A stretch of 16,010 nucleotides of DNA from Candidatus Omnitrophota bacterium (GCA_016206635.1 JACQRF010000078.1:1-16010), one strand, 5' to 3'; numbered from the stretch's first letter, positions 1 through 6,790 are shown. The notes: generated by a model from the sequence alone, not told the origin. Translations and numbers: made by a program.

Positions 1-142
1 AGTGAAGTCCATCGAGCGGATCCCGAGCGTTCTTGCTTGGGGGGAGGCGGCGGGGGGGCCTCTCCCGTCAATTGACGGGAGAGGCCCCCCCGCCGCCTCC
101 CCCCAAGCAAGAACGCTCGGGATCCGCTCGATGGACTTCACT
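1..142. repeat. Perfect 71-bp inverted repeat with no spacer at the window edge
   Basis: Each base i pairs with base 143-i, with the centre between 71 and 72 in the core GTCAATTGAC. The arms begin AGTGAAGTCC and end GGACTTCACT, with no mismatch and no loop. The copy at 72-142 continues the pabC reading frame and contains its expected catalytic lysine codon, so 1-71 is the copied arm. A perfect loopless palindrome starting at base 1 inside a conserved enzyme gene is most simply a fold-back chimera at a contig end. A real inverted duplication or a covalently closed end cannot be excluded from this window. Confidence 0.9.
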
Positions 143-504
143 TGCGCCGGCAGCGCCGCCACCGACGGCGCGCGCCCGGTCGCCGTCGCGACCGTCACCC
201 CCATCGCAAAAGGGACAGTCCCACGAGGGGACAGTCCCTTTTGCGCAAGCCGCCTCGGGAGGATTTCCACCGTCATGGGCGATGAGGCCATCGTGGTCAA
301 CGAGACCCGAAGCCCTCCTTCGCCAACTTGTCGCGCCGCGCGCCGGATCTGCGCGCGCACGGAGGGGGGCGGGACGGGTCGGCCCACGGTGCGCTGGGAC
401 TCGCACAAGCGCCGCCAATGCTCGGGCAGCGCGACGGGACGGCCCCGTGCCACCCCGAGCGTCTCAAACACGCCGACGCGCGTCTCGTCAAACGGCCACG
501 GCAT
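73..504 (-). CDS. pabC: Class IV aminotransferase, probable 4-amino-4-deoxychorismate lyase PabC, cut by the palindrome
   Basis: PabC is a PLP enzyme that converts aminodeoxychorismate to p-aminobenzoate and pyruvate in folate synthesis. The frame starts MPWPFDETRVGVFETLG, and 'GVFETL' and 'LPEHWRRL' match the class IV aminotransferase N-terminal part. 'QVKSIERIPSVLAWGEA' matches the region of the catalytic lysine (codon 136-138). About 144 residues are readable before the palindrome centre, roughly half of a usual PabC. Everything beyond the lysine lies in the palindrome and should be treated with caution. The ATG at 504 lies inside the 3' end of pabB (17-bp overlap), suggesting translational coupling. 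Residues read from 206-244 (KGLSPRGTVPFA) come from an inserted palindrome. A branched-chain or D-amino acid aminotransferase is less likely because of the pabB neighbour. Confidence 0.72.
206..244. repeat. GGGACAGTCCC-family palindrome inside pabC
   Basis: The left arm GCAAAAGGGACAGTCCC (206-222) and right arm GGGACAGTCCCTTTTGC (228-244) are complementary except at the central base of each GGGACAGTCCC core, with ACGAG between them. The element is 39 bp, a multiple of three. It is read in the minus frame as GLSPRGTVPF within pabC without disrupting the frame. Confidence 0.85.
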
Positions 505-2059
505 GAGAGACCTCAATGGGGTCTGACCCCACGGGGTCAATCCCCGTGGGGTCAGACCCCTTCAGGGCAACCAGCAGCGCTCGGGCTTTGTGCAGCGTCT
601 CCTCGTACTCCCGCGCCGGATCGGAATCGGCCACGATCCCCGCCCCGACCTGCGCGTAGACGCGGCCGCCGGTCACGATCGCGCTCCGAATGATGATGTT
701 GAGGTCCATCGCCCCGGTGAAGCTGACGTAGCCGATCGAGCCGGTGTACCACTGGCGCCGCACCGGCTCCAGCGCGTCAATGCACTCAATCGCCCGCACC
801 TTCGGACACCCGGTGATCGTCCCGCCCGGGAACACCGCGGCCAGCACATCGAGCCAGTCGCGCCCCGGCGCCAACCGTCCCCGGATATTTGAGACGATAT
901 GCGACACATGCGAGTATTGCTCGAGGGTCATCAAGTCGCTCACCGCCACGGAGCCGTACGTGCAGACGCGGCCCAGGTCGTTGCGCTCCAGGTCCACGAG
1001 CATCAGATGCTCAGCCCGCTCCTTCGGATGGGCGAGCAGCTCGTCGAGTAGGCGGCGGTCCTCGGCGGGATCCCCCGTCCGCGGCCGCGTCCCCGCGATC
1101 GGCCGCGTCTCGACGACGCCATCCTGGAGACGGACCAACCGCTCCGGCGACGCGCCCACAAGCTGGACATCCCCTGCGTCGAAATACGCGGCGAACGGCG
1201 ACGGATTCACCGCGCACAGCCGCCGATAGAGCGCCCACGGCGAGTCAGCGAGCGGCGCGGACAATCGCTGGGAGAGATTCGCTTGATAGATCTCTCCATC
1301 GGCAATCCAACGCTTGGCCTCCCGCACCATCCGTTCAAACGCCGGCCGGCCCATCTCCGCCACGATCTCCGGAGACCGCGCAACAAAGGACTGTCCCCTT
1401 GTTGCCGAAGAAGGTTGTGCCTTTGCCAGTCGCCTCTCCAGTGTCTCCAATCGCGCCACAGCGGCGCCGTAGGCGCGCTCGGGATCACCGTCGGGCGTCA
1501 TCCGGGTGATGCCCCATACGGTCTCCGTCAAGTGATCCACCGCGACGACCGTCTCGTAGAGTCCCACGCAGAGGTCCGGCAGGCGCAAGTCGTCCACCGC
1601 CCGATGTGGCCATCGCTCGAAACAGCGCCCGAAGTCATACCCGAACACCCCGACCGCCCCGCCGACGAACGGCGGCAGTCCCTCGACAGTCACCATGGGA
1701 GGTTGCGCCAGGAATGTTCGGAGGGCCTGCAAAGGAACAAGGGACAGTCCCCTTGCGCCTGCCTGTCCGGCAGGCAGGGGACTGTCCCTTGTTCCGGTCA
1801 CCCGGACGACCTGCGACGGGTCGCATCCCAAGAATGACCAGCGGCCCGTGATCGGATGCTGTCTGGCGCTCTCTAAGAGGAAGGGGTAGGCCCCATCCCT
1901 GATCTGTTCGAATAGCTCAACGGCCAAGCCCTCCCCTCTCCCCCCTGGGGAGAGGGTCAGGGTGAGGGGATCGTCTAGCCGCCGCGCCAGCGGGACAGAC
2001 CGCCCCTGCCGGAGCCAAGAGACCGCGAGCGCGCGGGGTGGAGTGTCGGGGAGCGCCAC
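488..2059 (-). CDS. pabB: Chorismate-utilising enzyme, aminodeoxychorismate synthase component I (PabB), carrying four repeat-derived segments
   Basis: The product (523 aa, GTG start) makes aminodeoxychorismate from chorismate and ammonia, normally with a PabA glutaminase. The chorismate-binding domain shows GASPERL (302-308), PIAGTRPR (320-327), DLERNDLGRV (356-365) and PGGTITGCPK (411-420). The N-terminal TrpE-like domain shows FLLESARQHP and GRWSFLG. E. coli PabB has lysine where this protein has alanine (PIKGT versus PIAGT). Alanine is the TrpE state, so anthranilate synthase component I is a real alternative; the overlapping pabC favours PabB. Four segments look like palindrome insertions: residues 32-44, 89-110, 213-226 and 500-514. 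The last one precedes the C-terminus. The gene follows the lipoprotein gene by 21 bp with only a weak ribosome-binding site. Confidence 0.85.
   Translation of the reverse strand: MALPDTPPRALAVSWLRQGRSVPLARRLDDPLTLTLSPGGRGEGLAVELFEQIRDGAYPFLLESARQHPITGRWSFLGCDPSQVVRVTGTRDSPLPAGQAGARGLSLVPLQALRTFLAQPPMVTVEGLPPFVGGAVGVFGYDFGRCFERWPHRAVDDLRLPDLCVGLYETVVAVDHLTETVWGITRMTPDGDPERAYGAAVARLETLERRLAKAQPSSATRGQSFVARSPEIVAEMGRPAFERMVREAKRWIADGEIYQANLSQRLSAPLADSPWALYRRLCAVNPSPFAAYFDAGDVQLVGASPERLVRLQDGVVETRPIAGTRPRTGDPAEDRRLLDELLAHPKERAEHLMLVDLERNDLGRVCTYGSVAVSDLMTLEQYSHVSHIVSNIRGRLAPGRDWLDVLAAVFPGGTITGCPKVRAIECIDALEPVRRQWYTGSIGYVSFTGAMDLNIIIRSAIVTGGRVYAQVGAGIVADSDPAREYEETLHKARALLVALKGSDPTGIDPVGSDPIEVSHAVAV
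518..560. repeat. GGGGTCTGACCCC-family hairpin at the 3' end of pabB
   Basis: Two perfect 19-nt complementary arms, 518-536 and 542-560, enclose the loop TCAAT. Each arm contains a GGGGTCTGACCCC core or its complement. On the minus strand it is read as GSDP-TGIDPV-GSDP near the PabB C-terminus. It lies just upstream of the pabC ATG, so it could also form an RNA hairpin at the pabC start. Confidence 0.9.
1381..1404. repeat. Degenerate GGGACAGTCCC-family palindrome inside pabB
   Basis: CAACAAAGGACTGTCCCCTTGTTG has arms CAACAA and TTGTTG around an imperfect GGACTGTCCCC core. It lies in the linker between the N-terminal and chorismate-binding parts of PabB and is read as ATRGQSFVA. The mismatches suggest an older copy than the element at 1734-1795. 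Confidence 0.65.
1734..1795. repeat. Composite palindrome: GGGACAGTCCC arms enclosing a CCTGCCGGACAGGC-type core, inside pabB
   Basis: The outer arms GGAACAAGGGACAGTCCCC (1734-1752) and its exact complement (1777-1795) enclose a 24-bp centre. That centre contains a second palindrome-like motif, TGCCTGTCCGGCAGGCA. The whole 62-bp element is read in frame in PabB as TRDSPLPAGQAGARGLSLVP. One repeat type appears nested in another. Confidence 0.9.
1928..1969. repeat. CCCTCACCC/CTCTCCCC-family element near the 5' end of pabB
   Basis: A CCTCTCCCC arm faces GGGGAGAGG, followed by GGGTGAGGGG. The minus strand reads it as PLTLTLSPGGRGEG in PabB residues 31-44. Two related copies occur in the cytochrome c gene (13166-13231 and 13597-13652), so it is a dispersed repeat and not a PabB domain. 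Confidence 0.8.
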
Positions 2060-2080
2060 GTCGGTATTCTACCGCCGGCA

Positions 2081-2650
2081 TTACCGGCGGAGCAAGCGCC
2101 GCTCAGTCTGGTAGAGGGCCCGCTGGCGGCGGAGGGCGGCGAGCTGGGCGTCGAGCACGGGGATCTGCTGGTCCATGGTGGCCCGCTGGGTCTTCCACGC
2201 TTGCAGGTCGGCGGTCGGCGCGGCGGTCGCCCCGCCCTGCTGGTGTTGGATCAGACGGTCGAGCGTCTCCCGCGTGCGCCGCACGCTCTGGAGCGTGGCG
2301 GTTATCCGGCGCACGGCGTCGTCCGTCTCCCGCAGCTTGGCGTGGACCAACTGGCGGGTGGGGTCCAACCGCTGCTCCAGCGCCTGGATCTGCTCCTGGG
2401 TGGCCCGCTCCTTGGCCCGCAGCGCCGCGCGGCGCTGCTGAATCTCCTGGAGCACCGTGTTCTGCTCCGCGCGCAGGACCAGCTCCAACTGCGCGATCTC
2501 GCCGCTCAGCGCCGTGCGCTGGCGCAGCGCCTCCGCGAACGCCGGGTCGCGCTGGAGGACCTCCTCAGACGACATCGGCGGGGCGCCCCACGAGCACCCC
2601 GCGACCGCCAACCACCCAATGACCCAGCCGCGGCGAAGCCGGCGCGTCAG
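2081..2650 (-). CDS. Coiled-coil lipoprotein of unknown function, probable CTG start
   Basis: The 189-residue protein has a short signal sequence (TRRLRRG, hydrophobic WVIGWLAVA, lipobox VAGC), which predicts lipid attachment at the cysteine. The rest is long, charged and glutamine-rich with heptad-like helices, for example LQEIQQRRAALRAKERATQ, and should be a coiled coil in the periplasm or on a membrane. I see no ATG, GTG or TTG upstream in this frame that fits the signal peptide. CTG at 2650 is preceded by GGAGG at a 5-nt spacing and overlaps the kamA stop as CTGA, so I chose it. It lies between kamA and pabB in the same operon. The function is not recognised; an internal start or a sequencing error at the start codon are alternatives. 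Confidence 0.68.
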   Translation of the reverse strand: MTRRLRRGWVIGWLAVAGCSWGAPPMSSEEVLQRDPAFAEALRQRTALSGEIAQLELVLRAEQNTVLQEIQQRRAALRAKERATQEQIQALEQRLDPTRQLVHAKLRETDDAVRRITATLQSVRRTRETLDRLIQHQQGGATAAPTADLQAWKTQRATMDQQIPVLDAQLAALRRQRALYQTERRLLRR

Positions 2651-3858
2651 GACGCCCTCCGTCGCCTCACGCGCGGGGGCTGGAGCAATCCATCCAGCGG
2701 CCGGATGGGCGCCGGCGCGCTCGGCGCCTGGACCTCCTCCGGCTCGTGATACTCGTAGGTCTCGCCGGCGTAATTCCGCAGGGTCATCACGCCGTCCTCG
2801 TACTGCACGACGTAGTTCGGCGCGATCGGGATCTTCCCGCCGCCGCCCGGCCCGTCCACGACGAACGTCGGCACGGCATAGCCGGTGGTATGCCCGCGCA
2901 GCGCCTCGAGAATCTTGACGCCGGCGTCCACCGATGTCCGGAAGTGACTGATGCCCTGGGCCGGGTCGCATTGGTAAATGTAATACGGCCGCACGCGCAC
3001 TTTGAGCAGCTCCTGCATCAACCGCTTCATCACGGCGGGGTCATCGTTGATCCCGCGCAGCAGCACCGTCTGGCTGCCGAGCGGTACGCCGCTGTCGGCG
3101 AGCATGTCCATCGCCTGCGCGAGGCGCGGCGTCACTTCCTTCGGGTGGCAGAAGTGCACGCTCATCCAGATCGGCTTGTACCGCTTCAGGAGTTCGCAGA
3201 ACTCCGGCGTCACCCGCTGCGGCATCGTCACCGGCGTCCGCGACCCGATCCGGATGAATTCAATGGAGGGGATGGCCCGCAGTCCGGCCAAGATTTTCTC
3301 GAGCCGGCTCTCGGTCAGCATCAGCGGGTCGCCGCCGGAGATCAGCACGTCGCGGACCTCGGGATGGGCCCGCAGGTAGGCGAACGTCGCCTCGTAATTG
3401 GCCGAGGTCATCAACCCGCGGCTCGTCGTGCCGACCAGCCGGCGCCGCGTGCAGTGCCGGCAATACATCGCGCATTGCTCGGTCACCAGGAACAACACGC
3501 GGTCCGGATACCGATGCACCAGCCCCGGCACCGGCATGTCGCCGTCCTCCCCGCACGGGTCGAGCCGGTCGTGCTCCCGGACGTCGAACTCCTCCATCGT
3601 CGGGATGCATTGCCGGCGGATGGGACACTGCGGGTCGTGCGGGTCCATCAACGAGGCCCAGTACGGCGGGATCGCCATGACCAGCCGCCCCTGCGTGCGG
3701 CGCGCGGCCTCCTCCTCGGACGGCGTCAGCGGAAACCAACTCTTCAGCTGGTCCACGCCCGTGATCCGATTGCGGAGCTGCCAGTGCCAGTCCTCCCAGT
3801 CCTGCTCGGCCACGTGCGCCCACATCGGGATCTCGTGATACCCATTCTCCTGGCTCAC
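2647..3858 (-). CDS. kamA: L-lysine 2,3-aminomutase (radical SAM, KamA family)
   Basis: KamA converts L-lysine to L-beta-lysine using a 4Fe-4S cluster, SAM and PLP. The 403-residue protein has the cluster motif C129xxxC133xxC136 (CAMYCRHC), ISGGDPL (173-179), and the PLP lysine in GGGGKIP (K342). The two aspartates that bind the lysine side chain in clostridial KamA match D298 (QCDPA) and D335 (VVDGPGGG), which supports lysine as substrate over glutamate. Its length fits KamA better than the shorter EpmB. The GTG at 3858 has an AGAGGAGG ribosome-binding site 9 nt upstream and lies just past the stop of the upstream ligase gene. An ATG at 3885 would add nine residues. It is followed by the lipoprotein gene with a CTGA overlap. 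No beta-lysine acetyltransferase gene (ablB) is in view. Confidence 0.93.
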   Translation of the reverse strand: MSQENGYHEIPMWAHVAEQDWEDWHWQLRNRITGVDQLKSWFPLTPSEEEAARRTQGRLVMAIPPYWASLMDPHDPQCPIRRQCIPTMEEFDVREHDRLDPCGEDGDMPVPGLVHRYPDRVLFLVTEQCAMYCRHCTRRRLVGTTSRGLMTSANYEATFAYLRAHPEVRDVLISGGDPLMLTESRLEKILAGLRAIPSIEFIRIGSRTPVTMPQRVTPEFCELLKRYKPIWMSVHFCHPKEVTPRLAQAMDMLADSGVPLGSQTVLLRGINDDPAVMKRLMQELLKVRVRPYYIYQCDPAQGISHFRTSVDAGVKILEALRGHTTGYAVPTFVVDGPGGGGKIPIAPNYVVQYEDGVMTLRNYAGETYEYHEPEEVQAPSAPAPIRPLDGLLQPPRVRRRRAS

Positions 3859-3860
3859 GG

Positions 3861-5021
3861 TCAACGACCTCCTCTCAACGGCCATAAGGCGGCCATGCCC
3901 CCGGCGATGGCTGGCGCCGGCATGTCTCGATGGGTGGATGATGGAAGGATGGATGACGGTGGCCTGGCCGGCAGGCCGGCCTGTTCAGCAGGCAGGCGCG
4001 CGGCGGCCAGCTGCACGAGATGTTCGATGAGCGCCGGGTACCCCCACCCCGCCGCCCGGGCCATGCGCGGAAAATTGGATTCCTCGGGATCCAGCCCTGG
4101 CAGCGGATTGACCTCGAGGACATACGGCGTCCCATCGGCGGCCAGGCGCAGATCCACGCGGGAAAAATCTCGGCATCCCAGCGCCGCGTGGGCCCGCAGC
4201 GCCACCGCCTGCGCGCGCGCGGCCACGGGGGCGGGCAGCCGCGCCGGGCACCAGAACGTCGGGGTCAAGCGCAGCGCGCGATTCCCCTGGTACTCCTTCA
4301 TCCGCCACGAGTAGAACCGCTCGCCGGACCCCTCGCACGTCGAGAAATCGATTTCCAGGACCGGCAGCGCCGTGTCGCCGAGAATGCCGACGGTGAGCTC
4401 CGTGCCCTCCACGAATTCCTCGATCAGGGCCGGCTGCCGGTATCGGTTCATGAGACGCTGCGCCTGCGCGAGGGCGTGCGCGGGGGTCGTCACCACGCTC
4501 GACATCCAGATGCCTTTCGCCGACCCTTCGGCATTCGGCTTGACGATGAGCGGGCATCGCAGGGCTGGGGCCAGCGGCGTCGCCAGGCGATCGATCAGCT
4601 GAAACGCCGGCGTCGGGACCCCGGCGGCCTGGAACAGCTGCTTCGCCTTGGCCTTGTCCAGCGCCAAGGCCAGGGCCAGCACGCCGGACCCGACATACGG
4701 GATCCCCAGAAAATCGAGAATGGCGGGGACGCGCGATTCGCGCGACTCCCCCGCAACCCCCTCGGCGATATTGAACACGAGATCCACCCGGTGCGCGCGG
4801 AACCAGGTCAGCAGCTCCGGCGTCGCCTCCACGAGATAGACGGAATGGCCGGCCGCGCGCTGGGCGGCCGCCAGCTGCTGGACCGTGTGGGCGCTGTCAA
4901 ACTCCGAGTAGGCATCGTCGTACATTGCCGGTACCGGGTACATTTCCGGTACCGGGTACAAGCCTGTACCCGGTACCGGCAAGGGTTTCTGGTTGTAGGT
5001 CAGCGCGAGGGTGTAGGGCAT
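3861..5021 (-). CDS. D-alanine-D-alanine-ligase-like ATP-grasp enzyme (copy 1)
   Basis: The protein (386 aa) is an ATP-dependent carboxylate-amine ligase of the Ddl type. It has DLVFNIAEG (N-terminal domain), PLIVKPNAEGSAKG (ATP-binding), ALIEEFVEGTELTVGILG, and the metal-binding SRVDL with YVLEVNPLPGLDP. The amino acid substrates cannot be read from the sequence. It is a clear paralogue of the gene at 5000-6019 and overlaps it by 22 bp. The ATG at 5021 was chosen because the frame there reads PYTLALTY, matching VGLTYDLR of the paralogue; an in-frame ATG at 5045 is possible. The N-terminus carries a repeat-derived insert (PVPGTGLYPVPEMYPVPAMY). The last 45 or so residues after QLAAARL look repeat-derived and low in conservation. 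kamA starts immediately after it, so beta-lysine may be one of its substrates (inference). Confidence 0.85.
   Translation of the reverse strand: MPYTLALTYNQKPLPVPGTGLYPVPEMYPVPAMYDDAYSEFDSAHTVQQLAAAQRAAGHSVYLVEATPELLTWFRAHRVDLVFNIAEGVAGESRESRVPAILDFLGIPYVGSGVLALALALDKAKAKQLFQAAGVPTPAFQLIDRLATPLAPALRCPLIVKPNAEGSAKGIWMSSVVTTPAHALAQAQRLMNRYRQPALIEEFVEGTELTVGILGDTALPVLEIDFSTCEGSGERFYSWRMKEYQGNRALRLTPTFWCPARLPAPVAARAQAVALRAHAALGCRDFSRVDLRLAADGTPYVLEVNPLPGLDPEESNFPRMARAAGWGYPALIEHLVQLAAARLPAEQAGLPARPPSSILPSSTHRDMPAPAIAGGMAALWPLRGGR
3961..3997. repeat. GGCCGGCAGGC-type element in the 3' end of ligase copy 1
   Basis: GGCCTGGCCGGCAGGCCGGC followed by CTGTTCAGCAGGCAGGC holds several short complementary GCCTG/CAGGC arms. 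It resembles the CCTGCCTGTCCGGCAGG core nested at 1753-1776. The minus strand reads it as LPAEQAGLPARP, part of a C-terminal extension absent from the paralogue. Confidence 0.55.
4928..4979. repeat. CCGGTACCGGGTACA repeat: one tandem copy plus one inverted copy, inside ligase copy 1
   Basis: CCGGTACCGGGTACA occurs at 4928-4942 and again at 4946-4960 (18-bp period). Its exact complement TGTACCCGGTACCGG is at 4965-4979, leaving a 4-nt loop. The block is read in frame near the N-terminus of the ligase as PVPGTG-LYPVPE-MYPVPA. The paralogous ligase has only a short PEPVSGTG at the same place. Confidence 0.9.
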
Positions 5022-6019
5022 GGGTCCTTGAGATTGAGATGGCATCGGGCGATGGCAACGTTCAGGATGCGCTGGATCATTGCCTGGTGCGACACGCCGA
5101 GGCGCTCTGCGATCGGCGTGAACACATCCTCCGTCGAGAGGCTGGGCAACGGGTTGATCTCCAGCACATACGGACGGCCCTGGCCGTCCACCCGGAAGTC
5201 CACGCGCCCGAAATCTCGGCACTCGATCGCCTCGTAGGCGCGCACGGCCAGCCGCCGCAGCTCGGCCTCCGCCGCCGGGGAGATCTTGGCCGGGCACCGA
5301 TAGGTGAGCCCCGGCGCGTTGATGCGGGAGAAGGTGTAGAACAGGTCGCCCAGGTCCGTCCGGCCGTCAATCTCGACCTGCACCACCGGGAGCGCCTCCG
5401 GCGGGTCGTTGCCGATGACGGCGACGGTGAACTCGGTGCCGGCGATGAATTGCTCGACGAGGGCCGGCTGACGATAGGTCCGGATGAGCCACTCGGCCTG
5501 GGCTTTCAAAGCGCCGAGCGAGCGGACGAGCGATTTGTCGGAGAGCGACTTGCTGGAGCCTTCGTGGCGCGGTTTGACGATGAGCGGGAACGGCAGTGGG
5601 GACGCGGTGAGGGCCGCGGCATCGCGGACCACGAAGAACCGCGGGGTCGGGATGCCGTCCGCCATGAACACCTGCTTGGCGACGACCTTGTCGAGGGAAA
5701 TCCCCAGCGAGAGCGCGTCGGCGCCCACGCAGGGAATGCCGCGCGCCTCCAACAGCATCGGGATCTGCGATTCGCGGCTGCGGCCGCCCACCCCCTCGGC
5801 GATGTTGAAGACGAGATCCACGCGCAGCGTGTCGAGCGCCGCCAGCACCTTCGGGAAGTTCCCCAGGGGCACGACCTCATGGCCCACCGCGCGGATGGCG
5901 CCCGCCACCGCCTCCACGGTCCCGGGGGCATCAAACTCCGCGTACGCATCCGGCGGGTCATCATGGCCGGTACCGGACACCGGCTCTGGCCGGAGGTCGT
6001 ACGTCAGGCCGACGATCAT
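5000..6019 (-). CDS. D-alanine-D-alanine-ligase-like ATP-grasp enzyme (copy 2)
   Basis: The protein (339 aa) is the paralogue of the 3861-5021 product and is first in the presumed ligase-ligase-kamA operon. Shared features are VGLTYDLR at the N-terminus, DAYAEFD, DLVFNIAEGVGGRSRES (residues 68-84), FPLIVKPRHEGSSKS, ALVEQFIAGTEFTVAVIG, and the metal site GRVDF with YVLEINPLPSL. It would ligate a carboxylate to an amine by way of an acyl phosphate in the cytoplasm. True Ddl is possible, but a tandem pair beside kamA argues for a special product. The two copies differ most in the substrate-facing stretches (KEYQGNRALRLTP in copy 1, RINAPGLTYRCP here), so they may use different substrates. No good ribosome-binding site is visible before the ATG at 6019. 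The 99-bp gap before it holds only weak inverted repeats. Confidence 0.85.
   Translation of the reverse strand: MIVGLTYDLRPEPVSGTGHDDPPDAYAEFDAPGTVEAVAGAIRAVGHEVVPLGNFPKVLAALDTLRVDLVFNIAEGVGGRSRESQIPMLLEARGIPCVGADALSLGISLDKVVAKQVFMADGIPTPRFFVVRDAAALTASPLPFPLIVKPRHEGSSKSLSDKSLVRSLGALKAQAEWLIRTYRQPALVEQFIAGTEFTVAVIGNDPPEALPVVQVEIDGRTDLGDLFYTFSRINAPGLTYRCPAKISPAAEAELRRLAVRAYEAIECRDFGRVDFRVDGQGRPYVLEINPLPSLSTEDVFTPIAERLGVSHQAMIQRILNVAIARCHLNLKDPCPTPSR
5967..5993. repeat. CCGGTACCGG-related element in ligase copy 2
   Basis: CCGGTACCGGACACCGGCTC followed by TGGCCGG shares the CCGGTACCGG core with 4928-4979 and lies at the equivalent position of the paralogous gene. It is read as RPEPVSGTG. It may be an ancestral insertion later expanded in copy 1, or a chance similarity in GC-rich coding sequence. 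Confidence 0.45.
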
Positions 6020-6118
6020 GCCCGGAAAAGAGCGAGAGGGCCCCTCTGGCGATGAGCCCTCTGTCGATCGTGTGGGGTATTCAATTGTGAACGAGGGATT
6101 CCCTCCTCGCCTCGATGA

Positions 6119-6790
6119 TTAGCCTCGCCGCCATTTATCAACGATGTCGGACGCGAACCGGCCCGCCAAATCTTTGCACCCCAGCCCGAACGCCAGGGCC
6201 GCGCCGGCCGCCACCGCCGCAATGAGAATGTTCAACTGCATGTGCAGCGTCGTCATGCCGATGAACTTCTCGAGCGCCACCTCGATGGCGAACACCATCA
6301 ACACGACTTTCGTGACCGATCCCAGGCCCCGCGACTGTTTGACCCCGGCATTCGCCGCGACGGTCTGCACCAGCGAGCCCAGCATGGCGGCGAAAAAACC
6401 CCCGAGGGTCAGGATGATGACCCCCGCGACGACGTTGGGGATGTAGAGCAGGACCCGGTCGAGCAGCTCGGCGGTCGCCGTCAGGCCCAGCGTGTTGACC
6501 GCGGCCACGAGCGCGCCCAAGAGGATCAGCCAATAGACGAACACCCCCAGTAGCTCCGCGAACGTGTAGCTGACGGCCCCCTTGCGGAGAATCGCGCCCA
6601 AGCCGGCCCGTTCCGCCAGATCATCCACCCGCACCGTCTTCAAGGCGCGCACGAGCACTTCCTGCAAGATCCGAGCCACCACCCACCCGATGAGCAGGAT
6701 GAGGAGCGCCCCGAGCAATACCGGCACAAACGATGCGAGTCGCGCGAAAAGAATTCTCAATGGATCCACAAGAATCGCTTGAGCATCCAT
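6119..6790 (-). CDS. Conserved-TM-helix membrane protein related to mechanosensitive channels
   Basis: The product (223 aa) has four or five hydrophobic helices, including PVLLGALLILLIGWVVARIL near the N-terminus, VFVYWLILLGALVAAVNTLG, and VVAGVIILTLGGFFAAMLG. The C-terminal helix is followed by FGLGCKDLAGRFASDIVDKW. Repeated TM units ending in a glycine-rich helix, and the 'FGLG-KD-A' ending, match the 'conserved TM helix' family found next to or within MscS-like proteins. A full MscS beta domain is absent, so channel activity is uncertain. The ATG at 6790 has a GGAGGG ribosome-binding site 8 nt upstream. The gene diverges from gpmA and has its own likely promoter; it is separated from the downstream ligase operon by 99 bp. 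Confidence 0.75.
   Translation of the reverse strand: MDAQAILVDPLRILFARLASFVPVLLGALLILLIGWVVARILQEVLVRALKTVRVDDLAERAGLGAILRKGAVSYTFAELLGVFVYWLILLGALVAAVNTLGLTATAELLDRVLLYIPNVVAGVIILTLGGFFAAMLGSLVQTVAANAGVKQSRGLGSVTKVVLMVFAIEVALEKFIGMTTLHMQLNILIAAVAAGAALAFGLGCKDLAGRFASDIVDKWRRG

Noticed and set aside
2072..2090. A CCGCCGG/CCGGCGG hairpin at the lipoprotein stop as a terminator or riboswitch
   Set aside because: A 7-bp stem with a 5-nt loop is easily formed by chance in this GC-rich DNA, and pabB follows at once in the same apparent operon.
2746..4314. A long plus-strand frame opposite kamA and ligase 1
   Set aside because: It is a shadow of kamA and ligase codons, with no family features and no start signal.
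4928..4979. CRISPR-like tandem repeats
   Set aside because: The repeats are 15 bp with 3-4 bp between copies, one is inverted, and the block is translated within a ligase; there are no spacers or cas genes.
6035..6062. A terminator after the TM-helix gene
   Set aside because: AGAGGG/CCCTCT arms are only 6 bp with a 16-nt loop and no T-run; the neighbouring GAGGG-AAT-CCCTC stem is also short.
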